From assembly GCA_028698335.1 (NCBI GenBank), contig JAQVDP010000010.1, positions 106,332 through 170,331 on the forward strand: 64,000 nt of DNA, in the 5' to 3' direction. The notes under the pieces are model-generated. The model saw nothing but the letters and a program-made list of their open reading frames with translations. It did not search any database and was not told the origin of the DNA. Below, piece by piece: positions 1-10,520 of this stretch (position 1 is its first letter; the number at the start of each line of letters is the position of its first letter). A program made the position numbers and the translations under genes. Source of the DNA: Nevskiales bacterium. GTDB taxonomy: Bacteria; Pseudomonadota; Gammaproteobacteria; Nevskiales; Nevskiaceae.

Positions 1-1188
1 GCTGGTCACGAAGGAGCGCAGGAGCTCCGGCACCAGGCACACCGCCAGAATGTAGATCGAGCCGATCACGGTCAGGCGCGTCAGCACCTGATCGATATAA
101 CGTGCGGTCATCATGCCCGGGCGAACCCCCGGCACGAACGCACCCGACTTCTTCAGGTTGTCCGCTGTTTCGCGTGAATCGAACACCAGCGCCGTATAGA
201 AGAAGCAGAAAAACACGATCAGCAGGCCGTACAGCATCGTGTACAGCGGCTGCCCGGGAGAAAGCGCGTTGGCAATCCGCTGCACCACGCCGCCGTTGCC
301 GGCGTCGCCGAAGAACTGCACCATCGAAGCCGGGAACAGAATGATCGACGACGCGAAGATCGGCGGAATCACACCCGACATGTTGATCTTCAGCGGCAGA
401 TGCTGGGTCTGCGCCGCAAAAACCTTTCGCCCCTGCTGCCGACGCGCGTGATGGACCGGAATCCGCCGCTGCGCGCGCTCCATGAACACCACTCCCCAGG
501 TCACCACGCCGACCAGCGCCAGCACGATGAGCACGGTGAAAGCACTGATCGAACCCTCGCTGACCAGCTGCGCGGTCGCGGCCAATGCCCGCGGGAAGCC
601 CGCGACGATGCCGGCGAAAATGATCATCGAAATACCGTTACCGATGCCTCGCTCGGTGATCTGCTCACCCAGCCACATCAGGAACATCGTGCCGGTCACC
701 AGGCTCACTGTCGCGGTGAACAGGAACGCGAATCCCGGGTTGATCGCCACGCCGGACTTCTGCAGCGCCAGCGCCGCACCGACCGACTGGAAAATCGCCA
801 GTGCCAGCGTACCGTAGCGGGTGTACTTGGTGATCACCCGCCGACCCGACTCGCCTTCCTTCTTCAGCTCCTTGAGCTGCGGGACGACCGCGGTGAGCAG
901 CTGCACGATGATGCTCGCCGAGATGTACGGCATCACGCCCAGGGCGAAGATCGACAACCGGTGCAGCGCGCCGCCCGAGAACATGTTGAACATGTCCAGG
1001 ATCGTGCCGCGGCTCTGGTTGAACAGGGCCGCGAGCTGCGCCGGATCGATACCCGGAACCGGAATGTAGCTGCCAATGCGGAAGACGACGATCGCACCCA
1101 GCAAGAACAGCAGGCGATCCTTGACTTCGCCCATCTTGCTGAGGTCCGGCATCATCGAACCCGCTGGCATGCCCGGTGTTTTGGCCAT
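1..1188 (-). CDS. secY: Protein translocase subunit SecY (3' end outside window)
   Basis: SecY is the channel-forming subunit of the SecYEG inner-membrane translocon. The gene starts at 1188 and reads in frame to base 1, giving 396 residues; the family usually has about 440, so the last one or two helices are missing because of the window edge. The N-terminus ([13 protein letters not shown]) is followed by the first helix and many hydrophobic segments. The cytosolic [10 protein letters not shown] stretch is typical of SecY. It follows rplO by 36 nt as the usual distal gene of the spc cluster. Confidence 0.97.
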   Translation of the reverse strand, partial: MAKTPGMPAGSMMPDLSKMGEVKDRLLFLLGAIVVFRIGSYIPVPGIDPAQLAALFNQSRGTILDMFNMFSGGALHRLSIFALGVMPYISASIIVQLLTAVVPQLKELKKEGESGRRVITKYTRYGTLALAIFQSVGAALALQKSGVAINPGFAFLFTATVSLVTGTMFLMWLGEQITERGIGNGISMIIFAGIVAGFPRALAATAQLVSEGSISAFTVLIVLALVGVVTWGVVFMERAQRRIPVHHARRQQGRKVFAAQTQHLPLKINMSGVIPPIFASSIILFPASMVQFFGDAGNGGVVQRIANALSPGQPLYTMLYGLLIVFFCFFYTALVFDSRETADNLKKSGAFVPGVRPGMMTARYIDQVLTRLTVIGSIYILAVCLVPELLRSFVTS

Positions 1189-1224
1189 CGTAAACGCTCG
1201 CTCCCGCGTATTCGCGTTGCCTGA

Positions 1225-1659
1225 TTACTCGGCGATGCTGCCGCCGGCGGCGGTCACGGCTTCGCGGGCGCCCTTGGTCACCAGCACACCCTTGAGCTGC
1301 ACCTTGCGGCTCAACGAACCGGACTTGATGATCTTCGCGGTCTGGGTCTGGTGCGGCACGACGCCTTCGGCCTTGAGCACCGACAGGTCGATCTCGTCAG
1401 CCTTCATCTTCTCGAGGTCGGACAGACGCACTTCCGCGGTCAGGCCCTTCAGCGGCGAGCTGAAGCCGCGCTTCGGCAGCCGACGCTGGATCGGCATCTG
1501 GCCGCCTTCGAAGCCGACCTTGTGATATCCGCCCGAACGCGCGTGCTGACCCTTGTGACCGCGACCAGCGGTCTTGCCGAGGCCGGAGCCAATGCCGCGA
1601 CCGACGCGGGTCTTGCTCGGCTTGGAGCCCTTCGCCGGCTTGATCGTGTTGAGTTTCAT
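1225..1659 (-). CDS. rplO: 50S ribosomal protein L15
   Basis: L15 is a late-assembly large-subunit protein that contacts 23S rRNA. The product has 144 residues, the same length as in E. coli. The Gly/Lys-rich N-terminal extension ([19 protein letters not shown]) that threads into the rRNA is intact. The gene lies between rpmD (46 nt upstream) and secY (36 nt downstream), the standard spc order. Confidence 0.98.
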   Translation of the reverse strand: MKLNTIKPAKGSKPSKTRVGRGIGSGLGKTAGRGHKGQHARSGGYHKVGFEGGQMPIQRRLPKRGFSSPLKGLTAEVRLSDLEKMKADEIDLSVLKAEGVVPHQTQTAKIIKSGSLSRKVQLKGVLVTKGAREAVTAAGGSIAE

Positions 1660-1705
1660 CGTATCGATTCCGATTATGGAGACTCGAAAACGGCCGCAGC
1701 CGCTC

Positions 1706-1894
1706 TCAGACTTCCTCGACCTTGAGCAGGTACGAAACCTTGCGAACCATGCCCATGTTCTCGGGCGTCGCCTCGATCACCGCACTCTGGTTGATCTTGC
1801 GCAGGCCCAGGCCGTTGGCGCAGGCCTTGTGGTTCGGAAGGCGCTTGGCGAGGCTGCGTACCAGCGTCACCTTGATCTTCTTGCTGTCCGTCAT
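1706..1894 (-). CDS. rpmD: 50S ribosomal protein L30
   Basis: Small single-domain L30 of 62 residues (E. coli 59). It shows the conserved [17 protein letters not shown] start and the [20 protein letters not shown] core. It lies 17 nt after rpsE and before rplO, as expected for the spc cluster. L30 is absent from some bacteria but present here in its usual place. Confidence 0.97.
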   Translation of the reverse strand: MTDSKKIKVTLVRSLAKRLPNHKACANGLGLRKINQSAVIEATPENMGMVRKVSYLLKVEEV

Positions 1895-1911
1895 GACTCG
1901 TCTTTCCGCGC

Positions 1912-2427
1912 TTAGCCGAGAATTTCTTCGAGCGTCTTGCCGCGCTTGGCGGCGACTTCCGAAGGCATGTTCAGACCGACCAGAGCGTCCATCGTCGCGC
2001 GGACCAGATTGATCGGGTTGCGCGAGCCGAACGACTTGGCCAGCACGTTCTGCACGCCGGCAACCTCGAACACGGCGCGCATCGCACCGCCGGCGATCAC
2101 ACCGGTACCTTCCGAGGCCGGACGCAGGAAGACCTTCGACGCGCCGTGGCGGCCCCAGATCTCGTGCTGAACGGTCAGGCCCTTGAGCGAAACGGTCCGC
2201 ATGTTCTTGCGCGCCTGCTCCATCGCCTTGGCGATCGCAGCCGGTACTTCACGCGCCTTGCCATAGCCGAAACCGACACGGCCCGCACCGTCACCGACGA
2301 CCGTCAGTGCCGTGAACGCAAACTGCTTGCCGCCCTTGACCGTCTTCGAGACGCGATTGACGGTAATCAGCTTCTCTTTGAGCTCGTTACCGGAATTCGC
2401 TTCGTCGTACTTCATCTGCTGTGCCAT
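1912..2427 (-). CDS. rpsE: 30S ribosomal protein S5
   Basis: S5 helps maintain decoding accuracy at the mRNA entry side of the small subunit. The product has 171 residues (E. coli 167). The N-terminal double-stranded-RNA-binding-like half has the [14 protein letters not shown] loop, the site where spectinomycin-resistance changes map, and it looks wild type. The C-terminal half contains the GARNV-like region ([18 protein letters not shown]). It starts 3 nt after the rplR stop. Confidence 0.98.
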   Translation of the reverse strand: MAQQMKYDEANSGNELKEKLITVNRVSKTVKGGKQFAFTALTVVGDGAGRVGFGYGKAREVPAAIAKAMEQARKNMRTVSLKGLTVQHEIWGRHGASKVFLRPASEGTGVIAGGAMRAVFEVAGVQNVLAKSFGSRNPINLVRATMDALVGLNMPSEVAAKRGKTLEEILG

Positions 2428-2430
2428 CGC

Positions 2431-2787
2431 TTAGAACTCCAGACCGGCTTCGCGCGCCGCATCGGCCAGCGCCTTGACGCGTCCGTGATACTTGAACCCG
2501 GAGCGATCGAAAGCGACCTCCGAGATGCCCTTGGCCTTGGCGCGCTCGGCGAGCGCTGCACCGACCTTGCGGGCTGCCTCGACGTTGCCGGTGCTGCTGA
2601 GGCCGGCCGCAAGCTCCTTCTCGACGGTCGATGCGCACACCAGGGTCTGCTCGGCGTTCGGCGAGATGATCTGGGCGTAGATGTGCCGCGGCGTACGGTG
2701 CACCGTCAGGCGGTGGGCACCCAGCTCGCGAATGTGAGCGCGCGTACGGCGGGCACGGCGCAAACGGGCTTGATTTCTGTCTTTCAT
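2431..2787 (-). CDS. rplR: 50S ribosomal protein L18
   Basis: L18 binds 5S rRNA together with L5 and L25. The product has 118 residues (E. coli 117), with a basic N-terminus ([19 protein letters not shown]) followed by the [12 protein letters not shown] strand. A 101-nt spacer, longer than elsewhere in this cluster, separates it from rplF upstream; I see no gene or clear terminator in that spacer. Confidence 0.98.
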   Translation of the reverse strand: MKDRNQARLRRARRTRAHIRELGAHRLTVHRTPRHIYAQIISPNAEQTLVCASTVEKELAAGLSSTGNVEAARKVGAALAERAKAKGISEVAFDRSGFKYHGRVKALADAAREAGLEF

Positions 2788-2888
2788 ACGTCCAACTCTC
2801 AGTTGGTCACTTCAATGTACGTACGCTGCTGTACGAATCCGTCGGGTCTGCACGATTCCGACCAGCGGAAACGCGCAGCGTTCAAGCA

Positions 2889-3419
2889 CTACTTCTTCTT
2901 GCCTTCCTTCAACACGACGCGCTCGGTTGCATACCGAACGCCCTTGCCCTTGTAAGGCTCCGGCGGACGGAAGCGGCGGATGTCCGAGGCGACCTGTCCG
3001 ACCATCTTCTTGTCGGCGCCCTTGACGACGACTTCGGTCTGGTTCGGGGTTTCGACCGTGACGCCCGCGGGGACCGGATACTCGATCGGATGCGAGAAGC
3101 CCAGGCTGAGGTTCACCTTGTTGCCCTGGGCCGCGGCACGGTAGCCGACGCCGACCAGGTTGAGCTTGATCTCGTATCCCGTCGACACACCGACAACGGC
3201 GTTGTTCACGACCGCACGGGCGGTTCCGGCCGCCATCGCGTTGGCCTTGATAGAGGCCTCGCTGACCTTGGCCTCGCCCGGTGCAACGTCAAACGTCACC
3301 GCCGGCGGAATCCGGACGGTCAACGTCGCCTTGGCACCCTTGACGGTCACTTCACCATCCGTCGCCTCGATCTGAACTCCGGCGGGGAGCGGGATCGGCA
3401 TTTTCGCTACGCGCGACAT
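2889..3419 (-). CDS. rplF: 50S ribosomal protein L6
   Basis: L6 binds 23S rRNA near the sarcin-ricin loop and the factor-binding site. The product has 176 residues (E. coli 177) and two repeated alpha/beta domains. The C-terminal FRPPEPYKGKGVRY signature is intact, ending in a basic tail. It starts at MSRVAKMPI, 12 nt after rpsH. Confidence 0.98.
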   Translation of the reverse strand: MSRVAKMPIPLPAGVQIEATDGEVTVKGAKATLTVRIPPAVTFDVAPGEAKVSEASIKANAMAAGTARAVVNNAVVGVSTGYEIKLNLVGVGYRAAAQGNKVNLSLGFSHPIEYPVPAGVTVETPNQTEVVVKGADKKMVGQVASDIRRFRPPEPYKGKGVRYATERVVLKEGKKK

Positions 3420-3431
3420 CTCAGTATCTCC

Positions 3432-3827
3432 TTAAGCGACGATGCACAGGACTTCGCCGCCCTGGCCGGCAGCGCGCGCCTTGCGGTCGCTGACCACGCC
3501 GCTCGGCGTGGAAATAATCGCAACTCCCAAACCGCCGAGAATCTTCGGCAGGTTGTCCTTGCCCTTGTAGACGCGAAGCGCGGGACGCGAGACACGCTCG
3601 ATCCGGTCGATCACCGGACGTCCCTCGAAATACTTCAGCGCGACCGTGATGGTCTTCTTGGCGCCTTCGGCGCTGACCGAGTAATCGCTCACGTAGCCTT
3701 CTTCCTTGAGAACGGCTGCGATCGCTTCCTTGATCTTCGACGACGGGGCAGTAATCACCTTCTTGCGCGCGCGCTGTCCGTTACGGATGCGGGTCAGGAA
3801 GTCGGCAATCGGATCTGTCATGCTCAT
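3432..3827 (-). CDS. rpsH: 30S ribosomal protein S8
   Basis: S8 is a primary 16S rRNA binder and, in E. coli, the translational repressor of the spc operon. The product has 131 residues. The N-terminal [18 protein letters not shown] and the C-terminal [19 protein letters not shown] motif are typical. It is flanked by rpsN (15 nt upstream) and rplF. I did not identify an S8-binding mRNA mimic in the rplX-rplE region by eye. Confidence 0.98.
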   Translation of the reverse strand: MSMTDPIADFLTRIRNGQRARKKVITAPSSKIKEAIAAVLKEEGYVSDYSVSAEGAKKTITVALKYFEGRPVIDRIERVSRPALRVYKGKDNLPKILGGLGVAIISTPSGVVSDRKARAAGQGGEVLCIVA

Positions 3828-3842
3828 AATTCTGCGAACCCC

Positions 3843-4148
3843 TTACCAGCTCGCCTTCTTGAGGCCGGGAATCTCACCGCGCATCGCCGCTTCACGCAGC
3901 TTGTTGCGCCCAAGGCGGAACTTGCGATAGACGCCACGCGGACGACCGCTGAGTTCGCAACGGTTGCGCTGGCGGGTCTTGCTCGAATCGCGCGGCAGCT
4001 TCTGCAACGCAATGACCGCGGCATCCTTCTCTTCCATCGAGGCGCTCTCGCTGACGATGGTCTTCTTCAGAGCGGCGCGCTTGGCGGCGTACTTCTTGGT
4101 GAGTGCGACGCGCTTCTTCTCGCGCTCGATCATGTTGGACTTGGCCAT
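3843..4148 (-). CDS. rpsN: 30S ribosomal protein S14 (zinc-independent long form)
   Basis: S14 lies in the head of the small subunit. This is the 101-residue C-minus form: the four Zn-binding cysteines of the short form are absent, and only one Cys is seen ([16 protein letters not shown]). It is the normal form of Gammaproteobacteria. It lies 11 nt after rplE. Confidence 0.98.
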   Translation of the reverse strand: MAKSNMIEREKKRVALTKKYAAKRAALKKTIVSESASMEEKDAAVIALQKLPRDSSKTRQRNRCELSGRPRGVYRKFRLGRNKLREAAMRGEIPGLKKASW

Positions 4149-4159
4149 GGGCTAGAGCC

Positions 4160-4699
4160 TCACTTGCGGAACGGGAAGTGGAACGCCTCGAGCAGAGCCT
4201 GCCCCTGGGCGTCGTCCTTCGCGGTCGTTGTGATCGTGATGTTCATACCCCGAACCGCGTCGACCTTGTCGTACTCGATCTCGGGGAAGATGATCTGCTC
4301 GGTGATACCGAAGTTGTAGTTGCCCCGGCCATCGAAGCCCTTCGTCGGCAAACCGCGGAAATCGCGGATACGCGGCAGGGCAACCGAGATCAGGCGCTCG
4401 AGGAACTCGTACATGCGCTCACGGCGCAGCGTCACCTTGAGGCCGACCGGATAGTTCTCGCGGATCTTGAAGCCTGCGACGGCGATACGCGACTTGGTGA
4501 CGATCGGCTTCTGGCCCGCGATCGCGGTCATGTCCGCGACGGCGTGCTCGATGACCTTGCGGTCAGTCGTCGCCTCACCGATGCCCATGTTGAGCGTGAT
4601 CTTCGTGACGCGCGGGATCTCCATCGCACCAACGCCGAGCTTTTCACGCAGGGCCGGGGCGATCGTCTCGCTATACTGTGTTTGCAGATTGGCTGCCAT
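4160..4699 (-). CDS. rplE: 50S ribosomal protein L5
   Basis: L5 binds 5S rRNA and contacts the P-site tRNA. The open frame extends upstream to 4795, but the start at 4699 ([20 protein letters not shown]) gives the family length of 179 residues and leaves a normal 13-nt gap to rplX. It shows the NMGIGEA motif and the [18 protein letters not shown] region. Confidence 0.97.
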   Translation of the reverse strand: MAANLQTQYSETIAPALREKLGVGAMEIPRVTKITLNMGIGEATTDRKVIEHAVADMTAIAGQKPIVTKSRIAVAGFKIRENYPVGLKVTLRRERMYEFLERLISVALPRIRDFRGLPTKGFDGRGNYNFGITEQIIFPEIEYDKVDAVRGMNITITTTAKDDAQGQALLEAFHFPFRK

Positions 4700-4712
4700 G
4701 GCTTGACTTACC

Positions 4713-5039
4713 TTAGCCGTCCACCAGTTCCTGGTTGGACTTGAAGTAACGGACCTTGCGGCGCTTCTCACCCTGATCCTCGAACCGGATACCAACGCGG
4801 TCGCCCTTGTTGGCTTTCGGGTTCCACAGCATCACGTTCGAAACGTCGATCGGCATTTCCTTTTCGACGATTCCGCCGGGAATGCCTGCATTCGGGTTCG
4901 GGCGCTGATGCTTCTTGGCGACATTGACGCCTTCGATCACCAGCTTGCCGTTGGCCAGCACCTGGGAAACGGTGCCGCGGCGGCCCTTGTCCTTGCCTGT
5001 CGTGACGACGACTTCGTCACCTTTGCGGATCTTGTTCAT
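4713..5039 (-). CDS. rplX: 50S ribosomal protein L24
   Basis: L24 is an assembly-initiator protein near the polypeptide exit tunnel. The product has 108 residues (E. coli 104). The N-terminal KOW motif ([19 protein letters not shown]) and the [20 protein letters not shown] loop are present. It follows rplN by 12 nt. Confidence 0.98.
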   Translation of the reverse strand: MNKIRKGDEVVVTTGKDKGRRGTVSQVLANGKLVIEGVNVAKKHQRPNPNAGIPGGIVEKEMPIDVSNVMLWNPKANKGDRVGIRFEDQGEKRRKVRYFKSNQELVDG

Positions 5040-5051
5040 CGGCCTGCGTCC

Positions 5052-5417
5052 TTAAAGAACTTCCGGAGCCAGCGACACGATCTTCATGAACCGATCGCGC
5101 AATTCGCGCGTCACCGGTCCGAAGATACGGGTGCCCAGGGGCTCCAGCTTGGTCGACAGCAGCACCGCGGCGTTGCTGTCGAAGCGGATCACCGAACCAT
5201 CGGCGCGCTTGATCGGGAACTTGGTGCGGACCACGACGGCGTCGTGCACTTCGCCCTTCTTGACCTTGCCGCGCGGGATCGCGTCCTTGACGGTGACCTT
5301 GATCAGGTCGCCGACACCGGCGTAACGACGGTGAGTCGAGCCCTTGACCTGGATGACCTGGACCACTTTCGCGCCGCTGTTGTCAGCGGCGAGCAGATAG
5401 GATTCCTGCTGGATCAT
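5052..5417 (-). CDS. rplN: 50S ribosomal protein L14
   Basis: L14 sits at the subunit interface and takes part in an intersubunit bridge. The product has 121 residues (E. coli 123), beginning [17 protein letters not shown], with a conserved [17 protein letters not shown] core. It starts the spc group, 3 nt after rpsQ. No promoter is evident between the S10 and spc groups, so they may be co-transcribed here. Confidence 0.98.
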   Translation of the reverse strand: MIQQESYLLAADNSGAKVVQVIQVKGSTHRRYAGVGDLIKVTVKDAIPRGKVKKGEVHDAVVVRTKFPIKRADGSVIRFDSNAAVLLSTKLEPLGTRIFGPVTRELRDRFMKIVSLAPEVL

Positions 5418-5420
5418 GGA

Positions 5421-5711
5421 TCAGCCTCCCATCTCGGCCTGCTGGACCGCGCTGGCGCGCTCCAGGATCTCGACCAGGCGGAAGCACTTGGTCGCCGACA
5501 ACGGCCGGGTCGCGACGATTGCCACCCGATCGCCCTCGTGGCACTCGTTGTTCTCGTCGTGCGCATGCAGGCGGGTCGAACGACGCATGATCTTGCCGTA
5601 GAGCGGATGCCGCTCGGTACGCTCGACCAGCACCGTGATCGTCTTGTTCGGCTTGGCGCTGACGACGCGGCCGACAACGCGCTTCTGGGTCTTCTGGGTC
5701 TCTTCGCTCAT
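5421..5711 (-). CDS. rpsQ: 30S ribosomal protein S17
   Basis: S17 is a primary 16S rRNA binder with an OB fold. The product has 96 residues, longer than the E. coli protein (84) because of a short acidic N-terminal stretch and a C-terminal extension. The [16 protein letters not shown] and [11 protein letters not shown] motifs are clear. Its ATG overlaps the rpmC stop by 4 nt, indicating translational coupling. Confidence 0.98.
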   Translation of the reverse strand: MSEETQKTQKRVVGRVVSAKPNKTITVLVERTERHPLYGKIMRRSTRLHAHDENNECHEGDRVAIVATRPLSATKCFRLVEILERASAVQQAEMGG

Positions 5712-5914
5712 GACGCATTCACCTGCTGAGCCATCACCGTCTTCAGGCGCGCAATCTTCTTGCGCACATCGCGGACGAGGTGCGGTTTGCCACCCTGGCC
5801 GGTCGCTTCCTGCATCCGCAGGTTGAACTGCTCCTTGCGGAGCGCGGCCAGCTCATCTCTCAATGCCTTCGCGTCCATGGACCGAAGGGACTTCACGTAT
5901 TCCTGGGCTTTCAT
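5708..5914 (-). CDS. rpmC: 50S ribosomal protein L29
   Basis: L29 lies near the tunnel exit, where chaperones and SRP dock. The product has 68 residues (E. coli 63): [21 protein letters not shown] and then two helices. I chose the ATG at 5914, which shares one base with the rplP stop; a GTG three bases upstream (5917) is an alternative. The 3' end overlaps the rpsQ start by 4 nt. Confidence 0.96.
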   Translation of the reverse strand: MKAQEYVKSLRSMDAKALRDELAALRKEQFNLRMQEATGQGGKPHLVRDVRKKIARLKTVMAQQVNAS

Positions 5915-6327
5915 CACATGATCGTCCGGTTGACGAACACCGTCTTCACCGGCAGCTTCGCAGCCGCCAGCCGGAAGGCTTCACGTGCGGTGATCTCGTC
6001 CACGCCTTCCATCTCATACAGAACCTTGCCCGGCTGGACCTTCGCCACCCAGTATTCGACGTTGCCCTTACCGGAGCCCATTCGGACTTCGAGAGGCTTC
6101 TTCGTCACCGGGGTGTCCGGAAAAATCCGGATCCAGACCTTGCCACCGCGCTTGATGTAGCGCGTGATCACTCGACGCGCGGCTTCGATCTGGCGGGCCG
6201 TGATGCGACCCGGCTCAGTCGTCTTGAGGCCCCACTCACCGAAGCTGACCTTGTTGCCGGTCAGCGCCATTCCGGTGTTGGTACCTTTGCGCTGTTTGCG
6301 GAATTTCGTACGCTTGGGCTGCAGCAT
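5914..6327 (-). CDS. rplP: 50S ribosomal protein L16
   Basis: L16 organises the A-site region of the large subunit. The product has 137 residues (E. coli 136). It begins [17 protein letters not shown] and contains the RAITRY-like stretch ([20 protein letters not shown]), the [19 protein letters not shown] segment and the usual C-terminus. The gap from rpsC is 27 nt, and rpmC follows directly with a one-base overlap. Confidence 0.98.
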   Translation of the reverse strand: MLQPKRTKFRKQRKGTNTGMALTGNKVSFGEWGLKTTEPGRITARQIEAARRVITRYIKRGGKVWIRIFPDTPVTKKPLEVRMGSGKGNVEYWVAKVQPGKVLYEMEGVDEITAREAFRLAAAKLPVKTVFVNRTIM

Positions 6328-6354
6328 TGCAGACTTCTCCCGTCAGTATCGGTG

Positions 6355-7044
6355 TCAGGCCGCAGCGGCCTCGCTGGTTTCGTCCTTGCGATCATGGCGA
6401 CGATCGGTATCGAACACTTCGCCAGTGAACACCCACACCTTCACGCCGATGATGCCGTACGTGGTCCGCGCTTCGCCGACCGCGTAGTCAACATGCGCAC
6501 GCAGCGTATGCAGCGGCACGCGACCTTCGCGATACCACTCGGTCCGCGCGATTTCCGCGCCGTTGAGACGGCCAGAAACCTGGATCTTGATGCCGCCGGC
6601 ACCCAGGCGCATCGCATTCTGCACGGCACGCTTCATCGCGCGACGGAACATGATGCGGCGCTCGAGCTGCTGAGCGACGGAGTCGGCGATCAGCTTCGCG
6701 TCGAGTTCCGGCTTGCGGATTTCCTCGACCGACAGGTGCACCGAGTCCGCGCTCAGGCCGATGATCTTCGCGACCTCGTGCTTGAGCTTCTCGATGTCCT
6801 CGCCCTTCTTGCCGATGACGATGCCCGGACGCGCGGTATGGATGATGATCCGCGCCGACTTGGCCGGGCGGTCGATCTGGATCCGCGAGACCGACGCCTG
6901 CGCAAGGCGCTTGGCGAGGAATGCGCGAACTTCCATGTCCTTCTGCAGGGTGTCGCCGTAAGCGCCCCGCTCGGCGTACCAGTTCGACGTCCAGTGGGTG
7001 CTGATGCCGAGGCGGAACCCGTTCGGATTAACTTTGTGACCCAT
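6355..7044 (-). CDS. rpsC: 30S ribosomal protein S3
   Basis: S3 forms part of the mRNA entry channel and helicase site. The product has 229 residues (E. coli 233), starting [14 protein letters not shown]. It has a central type-II KH domain with GxxG-like GKKGEDIE and a C-terminal domain with the [20 protein letters not shown] signature. It lies 32 nt after rplV. Confidence 0.98.
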   Translation of the reverse strand: MGHKVNPNGFRLGISTHWTSNWYAERGAYGDTLQKDMEVRAFLAKRLAQASVSRIQIDRPAKSARIIIHTARPGIVIGKKGEDIEKLKHEVAKIIGLSADSVHLSVEEIRKPELDAKLIADSVAQQLERRIMFRRAMKRAVQNAMRLGAGGIKIQVSGRLNGAEIARTEWYREGRVPLHTLRAHVDYAVGEARTTYGIIGVKVWVFTGEVFDTDRRHDRKDETSEAAAA

Positions 7045-7076
7045 AGCTTCTCTCTTCTCGTCGACGCGCGAACGGC

Positions 7077-7412
7077 TTAAACGCCGTCCGACACCCGGAC
7101 CGTGATGTGACTGGTGGGCTTCAGGATGCGGTCCGCACGCCCCTTGGCGCGCGGCATGATGCGCTTCAGCACCGGCCCCTGGTCGATGAAGATCTCGTTG
7201 ACCTTCAGCTCGTCGACATCCGCGCCATGGTTGTTCTCGGCGTTGGCAATCGCTGACTCCAACACCTTCTGAATCACCTTGGCCGGCTTGCGGGTGGAAA
7301 ACTTCAGAATGTTCAGCGCCTCGTCGACCTTCTTGCCACGCACCTGGTCAGCCAGGACGCGCGCCTTCTTGGGCGACAGACGAACGAATTTCAGTACGGC
7401 TTGCGTCTGCAT
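7077..7412 (-). CDS. rplV: 50S ribosomal protein L22
   Basis: The beta-hairpin of L22 lines the peptide exit tunnel. The frame is open to 7472, but the ATG at 7412 ([19 protein letters not shown]) gives 111 residues (E. coli 110) and a 10-nt gap to rpsS. The hairpin region [20 protein letters not shown], where macrolide-resistance changes map, shows no obvious deletion. Confidence 0.97.
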   Translation of the reverse strand: MQTQAVLKFVRLSPKKARVLADQVRGKKVDEALNILKFSTRKPAKVIQKVLESAIANAENNHGADVDELKVNEIFIDQGPVLKRIMPRAKGRADRILKPTSHITVRVSDGV

Positions 7413-7422
7413 GGCGACGGCC

Positions 7423-7692
7423 TCACTTGCTGCTGCGGTCGGCGTGGCCCTTGAACGTGCGCGTCGGCGCAAACTCGCCCAATTTGTGGCCCACCATGTT
7501 GTCGGTGATGAACACCGGCATATGCTGCCGGCCGTTGTGCACCTGAATCGTCAGCCCGACAAACTCCGGGGTGATCATCGAGCGACGCGACCAAGTCTTG
7601 ATCGGACGCTTGACGCGCTGATCAACCATCGACTCGACCTTCTTCATCAGATGGTGGTCGACGAACGGACCTTTCTTAACGGAACGCGGCAT
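7423..7692 (-). CDS. rpsS: 30S ribosomal protein S19
   Basis: S19 lies in the head of the small subunit near the A-site finger. The product has 89 residues (E. coli 92). It begins [15 protein letters not shown] and contains the [15 protein letters not shown] and [14 protein letters not shown] signatures. It lies 12 nt after rplB. Confidence 0.98.
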   Translation of the reverse strand: MPRSVKKGPFVDHHLMKKVESMVDQRVKRPIKTWSRRSMITPEFVGLTIQVHNGRQHMPVFITDNMVGHKLGEFAPTRTFKGHADRSSK

Positions 7693-7704
7693 GGCTACAC
7701 CTGC

Positions 7705-8535
7705 TTACTTCTGTTTGCGTTTGCGCACGATGAACTGCTGCGTGCGCTTGTTCTTGCGGGTCTTCAGACCCTTGGTCTGCTGGCCCCACGGCGTGACCGG
7801 GTGCGGATTACCCTGACCCGAGCGACCCTCACCACCACCGTGCGGATGGTCGACCGGGTTCATCACGACACCGCGCACGGTCGGGCGGATGCCCTTCCAG
7901 CGCTTGGCGCCGGCCTTGCCGTACTGACGCAGGTTGTGCTCGCTGTTGCTGGCCTCGCCGATCGTCGCGCGGCACTCGACGTGCACCTTGCGCATCTCAC
8001 CGGAACGCAGACGCAGGGTCGCGTAGCTGCCCTCGCGCGCCACCAGCTGCACGGCGGCGCCGGCGCTGCGTGCAATCTGCGCGCCCTTGCCGGGACGCAG
8101 CTCGACGCAGTGGATCGTCGAACCCAGCGGAATGTTGCGCAGTGCCAGCGTGTTGCCCAGCGCGATCGGAGCGCTGTCGCCGGACTGAACCGTCGCACCC
8201 GCCACCACGCCCTTCGGCGCGATGATGTAGCGGCGCTCACCGTCGGCGTAGCACAGCAGGGCGATATGCGCAGAACGGTTCGGATCGTATTCGATCCGCT
8301 CGACCGTCGCGCTGATGCCGTCCTTGTTGCGCTTGAAGTCGATCACGCGATAGTGACGCTTGTGCCCACCGCCGCGATGCCGCGTGGTGATGTGGCCATT
8401 GTTGTTGCGGCCACCGGTCGAGCTGATCTTCTCCAGCAGCGGAGCGTGCGGCGAGCCCTTCCACAGGTCCTTGTTCACCACCTTGACCTGGTGGCGACGA
8501 CCGGGCGACGTCGGCTTAGTAGTAACCAATGCCAT
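7705..8535 (-). CDS. rplB: 50S ribosomal protein L2
   Basis: L2 is required for subunit association and peptidyl-transferase function. The frame is open to 8616, but the ATG at 8535 ([15 protein letters not shown]) gives 276 residues (E. coli 273) and an 11-nt gap to rplW. The C-terminal [20 protein letters not shown] signature, including the conserved His, is present. Confidence 0.98.
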   Translation of the reverse strand: MALVTTKPTSPGRRHQVKVVNKDLWKGSPHAPLLEKISSTGGRNNNGHITTRHRGGGHKRHYRVIDFKRNKDGISATVERIEYDPNRSAHIALLCYADGERRYIIAPKGVVAGATVQSGDSAPIALGNTLALRNIPLGSTIHCVELRPGKGAQIARSAGAAVQLVAREGSYATLRLRSGEMRKVHVECRATIGEASNSEHNLRQYGKAGAKRWKGIRPTVRGVVMNPVDHPHGGGEGRSGQGNPHPVTPWGQQTKGLKTRKNKRTQQFIVRKRKQK

Positions 8536-8546
8536 GGTCTGTCCCC

Positions 8547-8864
8547 TTAACTTGCGCCGCCGACCAGGAAGTCGATTTCCTGACCTTCTGCGAGCGTGAC
8601 GTAGGCCTTCTTCCAATCCGAGCGGCGGCCTTCGCTGCGGCCGAAGCGCTTGGTCTTGCCCTGGACGTTGACGGTGCGGACACCCTCAACCTTTACGCTG
8701 AACAGCGTCTCGACAGCCCGCTTGATCTCGTTCTTCTCAGCATCACGCGCGACCTTGAAGACCGCCTGATTCGCCTTTTCGGCGACCCGGGTGCTCTTCT
8801 CGGAAATGACCGGCGCGATGATGATCTGATGCATGCGGTCTGCAACGGTCTTGAACTTGCTCAT
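8547..8864 (-). CDS. rplW: 50S ribosomal protein L23
   Basis: L23 is the main docking site for trigger factor and SRP at the tunnel exit. I chose the ATG at 8864 ([11 protein letters not shown]) because it overlaps the rplD stop in an ATGA junction; the product is then 105 residues (E. coli 100). It shows [19 protein letters not shown] and the C-terminal [18 protein letters not shown]. Confidence 0.96.
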   Translation of the reverse strand: MSKFKTVADRMHQIIIAPVISEKSTRVAEKANQAVFKVARDAEKNEIKRAVETLFSVKVEGVRTVNVQGKTKRFGRSEGRRSDWKKAYVTLAEGQEIDFLVGGAS

Positions 8865-9466
8865 TGCAGCCAAGCCTCCAGCTTCTTGACCGCGTCAGCC
8901 GTCATCAGAACCTTCTCGTGACGCAGCAGCGCGACCGGGTTGAGAGCCTCGACGTCGCAAACCTCGACGTGCGGGATATTGCGCGCCGACAGGAACAGGT
9001 TCTGATCGACCTCACCGGTCACGATCAGCACGTCGTTGGCGGAAATCGCATTGAGCTTGTCGAGCAGGCTCTTGGTCTTCGGAGCCTCGACCGCGAAGGC
9101 ATCGGCCACGATCAGATGACCCTGACGCGCCAGCTCGGCGACGATCGAGCGCATCGCGCCGCGATACATCTTGCGATTGACTTTCTGGGAGAAATCACGC
9201 GGAACCGCGGCAAAGGTCTTGCCACCCCCACGCCACAGCGGCGAGCGGATGGAGCCGGCGCGCGCGCGGCCGGTGCCCTTCTGGCGCCACGGCTTCTTGC
9301 CGCCGCCAGAGACCATGCCCTTGCTCTTCTGCGCCTTGGTGCCGGCGCGACCGCCCGCCAGGTACGCAGTGACGACCTGGTGGATCAGCGGTTCGTTGTA
9401 CTGAACACCGAAAACGGTGTCCGATACGTTGAGCGTGTCGTTCGTATTGTGCAGTTGAATATCCAT
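8861..9466 (-). CDS. rplD: 50S ribosomal protein L4
   Basis: L4 lines the exit tunnel and, in E. coli, represses the S10 operon by binding its leader mRNA. The product has 201 residues, exactly the E. coli length. The tunnel loop with [20 protein letters not shown] is intact. It is coupled to rplW by a 4-nt overlap and lies 22 nt after rplC. Confidence 0.98.
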   Translation of the reverse strand: MDIQLHNTNDTLNVSDTVFGVQYNEPLIHQVVTAYLAGGRAGTKAQKSKGMVSGGGKKPWRQKGTGRARAGSIRSPLWRGGGKTFAAVPRDFSQKVNRKMYRGAMRSIVAELARQGHLIVADAFAVEAPKTKSLLDKLNAISANDVLIVTGEVDQNLFLSARNIPHVEVCDVEALNPVALLRHEKVLMTADAVKKLEAWLQ

Positions 9467-9488
9467 TGCCGTTTTTCCCCAGTGAGCC

Positions 9489-10127
9489 TTATGCCTTCAC
9501 CGTGGGGCGCACGATGACATCGCCATTCGCAGCGCCCGGCACCGCGCCCTTCACCAGCAGAAGGTTGCGTTCCGTGTCAATCCGGACCAGATCGAGGTTC
9601 AGAGCGGTCACCCGCTTCGCCCCCATGTGGCCGGCCATCTTCTTACCCTTGAACACCCGACCCGGGCTCTGGTTCTGACCGATCGAGCCCGGTGCGCGAT
9701 GGGACAGCGAGTTACCGTGCGACGCACGGCCACCGCCGAAATTCCACCGCTTGATCGTACCGGCGAAACCCTTACCCTGGGAGACACCGGTCACGTCGAC
9801 AGCCTTGACGCCGTCAAACGCTTCCACCTTGATCTCAGCGCCGGTTTCCAGGTTCTCGCCCTCGCCATCGTCGAGGCGGATCTCCCAGAGACCGCGGCCC
9901 GGCGCAACGCCGGACTTCTTGTAGTGACCGGCCTCTGCCTTCGTCAGGCGGCTGGTCTTCTTGTCACCGACGGCAACCTGCACCGCGCGGTAACCATCGT
10001 TATCGACGGTCTTGACCTGAGTGACGCGGTTAGGCGTGCACTCGATCACCGTCACCGGAATGGCAGCCCCGTCTTCAGTGAAGACCCGGGTCATGCCGGC
10101 CTTTCGGCCTACGATTGCGATCGTCAT
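9489..10127 (-). CDS. rplC: 50S ribosomal protein L3
   Basis: L3 is an early assembly protein that reaches the peptidyl-transferase centre. The product has 212 residues (E. coli 209). The central extension has [19 protein letters not shown], including the Gln-methylation-region sequence [20 protein letters not shown]. It lies 17 nt after rpsJ. Confidence 0.98.
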   Translation of the reverse strand: MTIAIVGRKAGMTRVFTEDGAAIPVTVIECTPNRVTQVKTVDNDGYRAVQVAVGDKKTSRLTKAEAGHYKKSGVAPGRGLWEIRLDDGEGENLETGAEIKVEAFDGVKAVDVTGVSQGKGFAGTIKRWNFGGGRASHGNSLSHRAPGSIGQNQSPGRVFKGKKMAGHMGAKRVTALNLDLVRIDTERNLLLVKGAVPGAANGDVIVRPTVKA

Positions 10128-10144
10128 GTCAGTCTCTCCCGATC

Positions 10145-10462
10145 TCAGTTCAACGAGATCTGAACTTCGACGCCCGCAGGCAGGTCGAGCTTGGAGAGCG
10201 CGTCCACGGTCTTCTCCGTGGGATCGACGATCTGCATGAGCCGCTTGTGCGTGCGGATTTCGTACTGGTCGCGCGCGTCCTTATCGACGTGCGGCGAAAC
10301 GAGAACGGTAAACCGTTCCTTGCGAGTCGGCAGCGGGATCGGCCCGCGCACGACGGCACCGGTGCGCTTCGCGGTCTCAACGATCTCCCGAGCCGACTTG
10401 TCGATCAGTCGGTGGTCGAAAGCCTTGAGCCGGATGCGAATAGATTGGCTTGTCGCGGCCAT
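10145..10462 (-). CDS. rpsJ: 30S ribosomal protein S10 (NusE)
   Basis: S10 is a ribosomal protein and, as NusE, a partner of NusB in antitermination and of NusG in coupling. The product has 105 residues (E. coli 103). It shows [17 protein letters not shown] and [19 protein letters not shown], the long loop inserted in the 30S head. It is the first gene of the S10 cluster, 97 nt after tuf; that spacer holds both a terminator and a promoter candidate. Confidence 0.98.
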   Translation of the reverse strand: MAATSQSIRIRLKAFDHRLIDKSAREIVETAKRTGAVVRGPIPLPTRKERFTVLVSPHVDKDARDQYEIRTHKRLMQIVDPTEKTVDALSKLDLPAGVEVQISLN

Positions 10463-10489
10463 GCTGTGTCTTCCGGTTTAAAGAGCGTG

Positions 10490-10520
10490 GAACAAAAGGG
10501 GCGCGAATTTTATTCGCGCC
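10490..10520 (-). terminator. Intrinsic terminator after tuf copy 1
   Basis: A perfect 9-bp stem (10500-10508 with 10512-10520) closes a three-base loop and, on the minus strand, is followed by CC and then TTTTG. It ends the str transcript before rpsJ. Its sequence also contains the -10 element of the candidate S10 promoter. Confidence 0.75.
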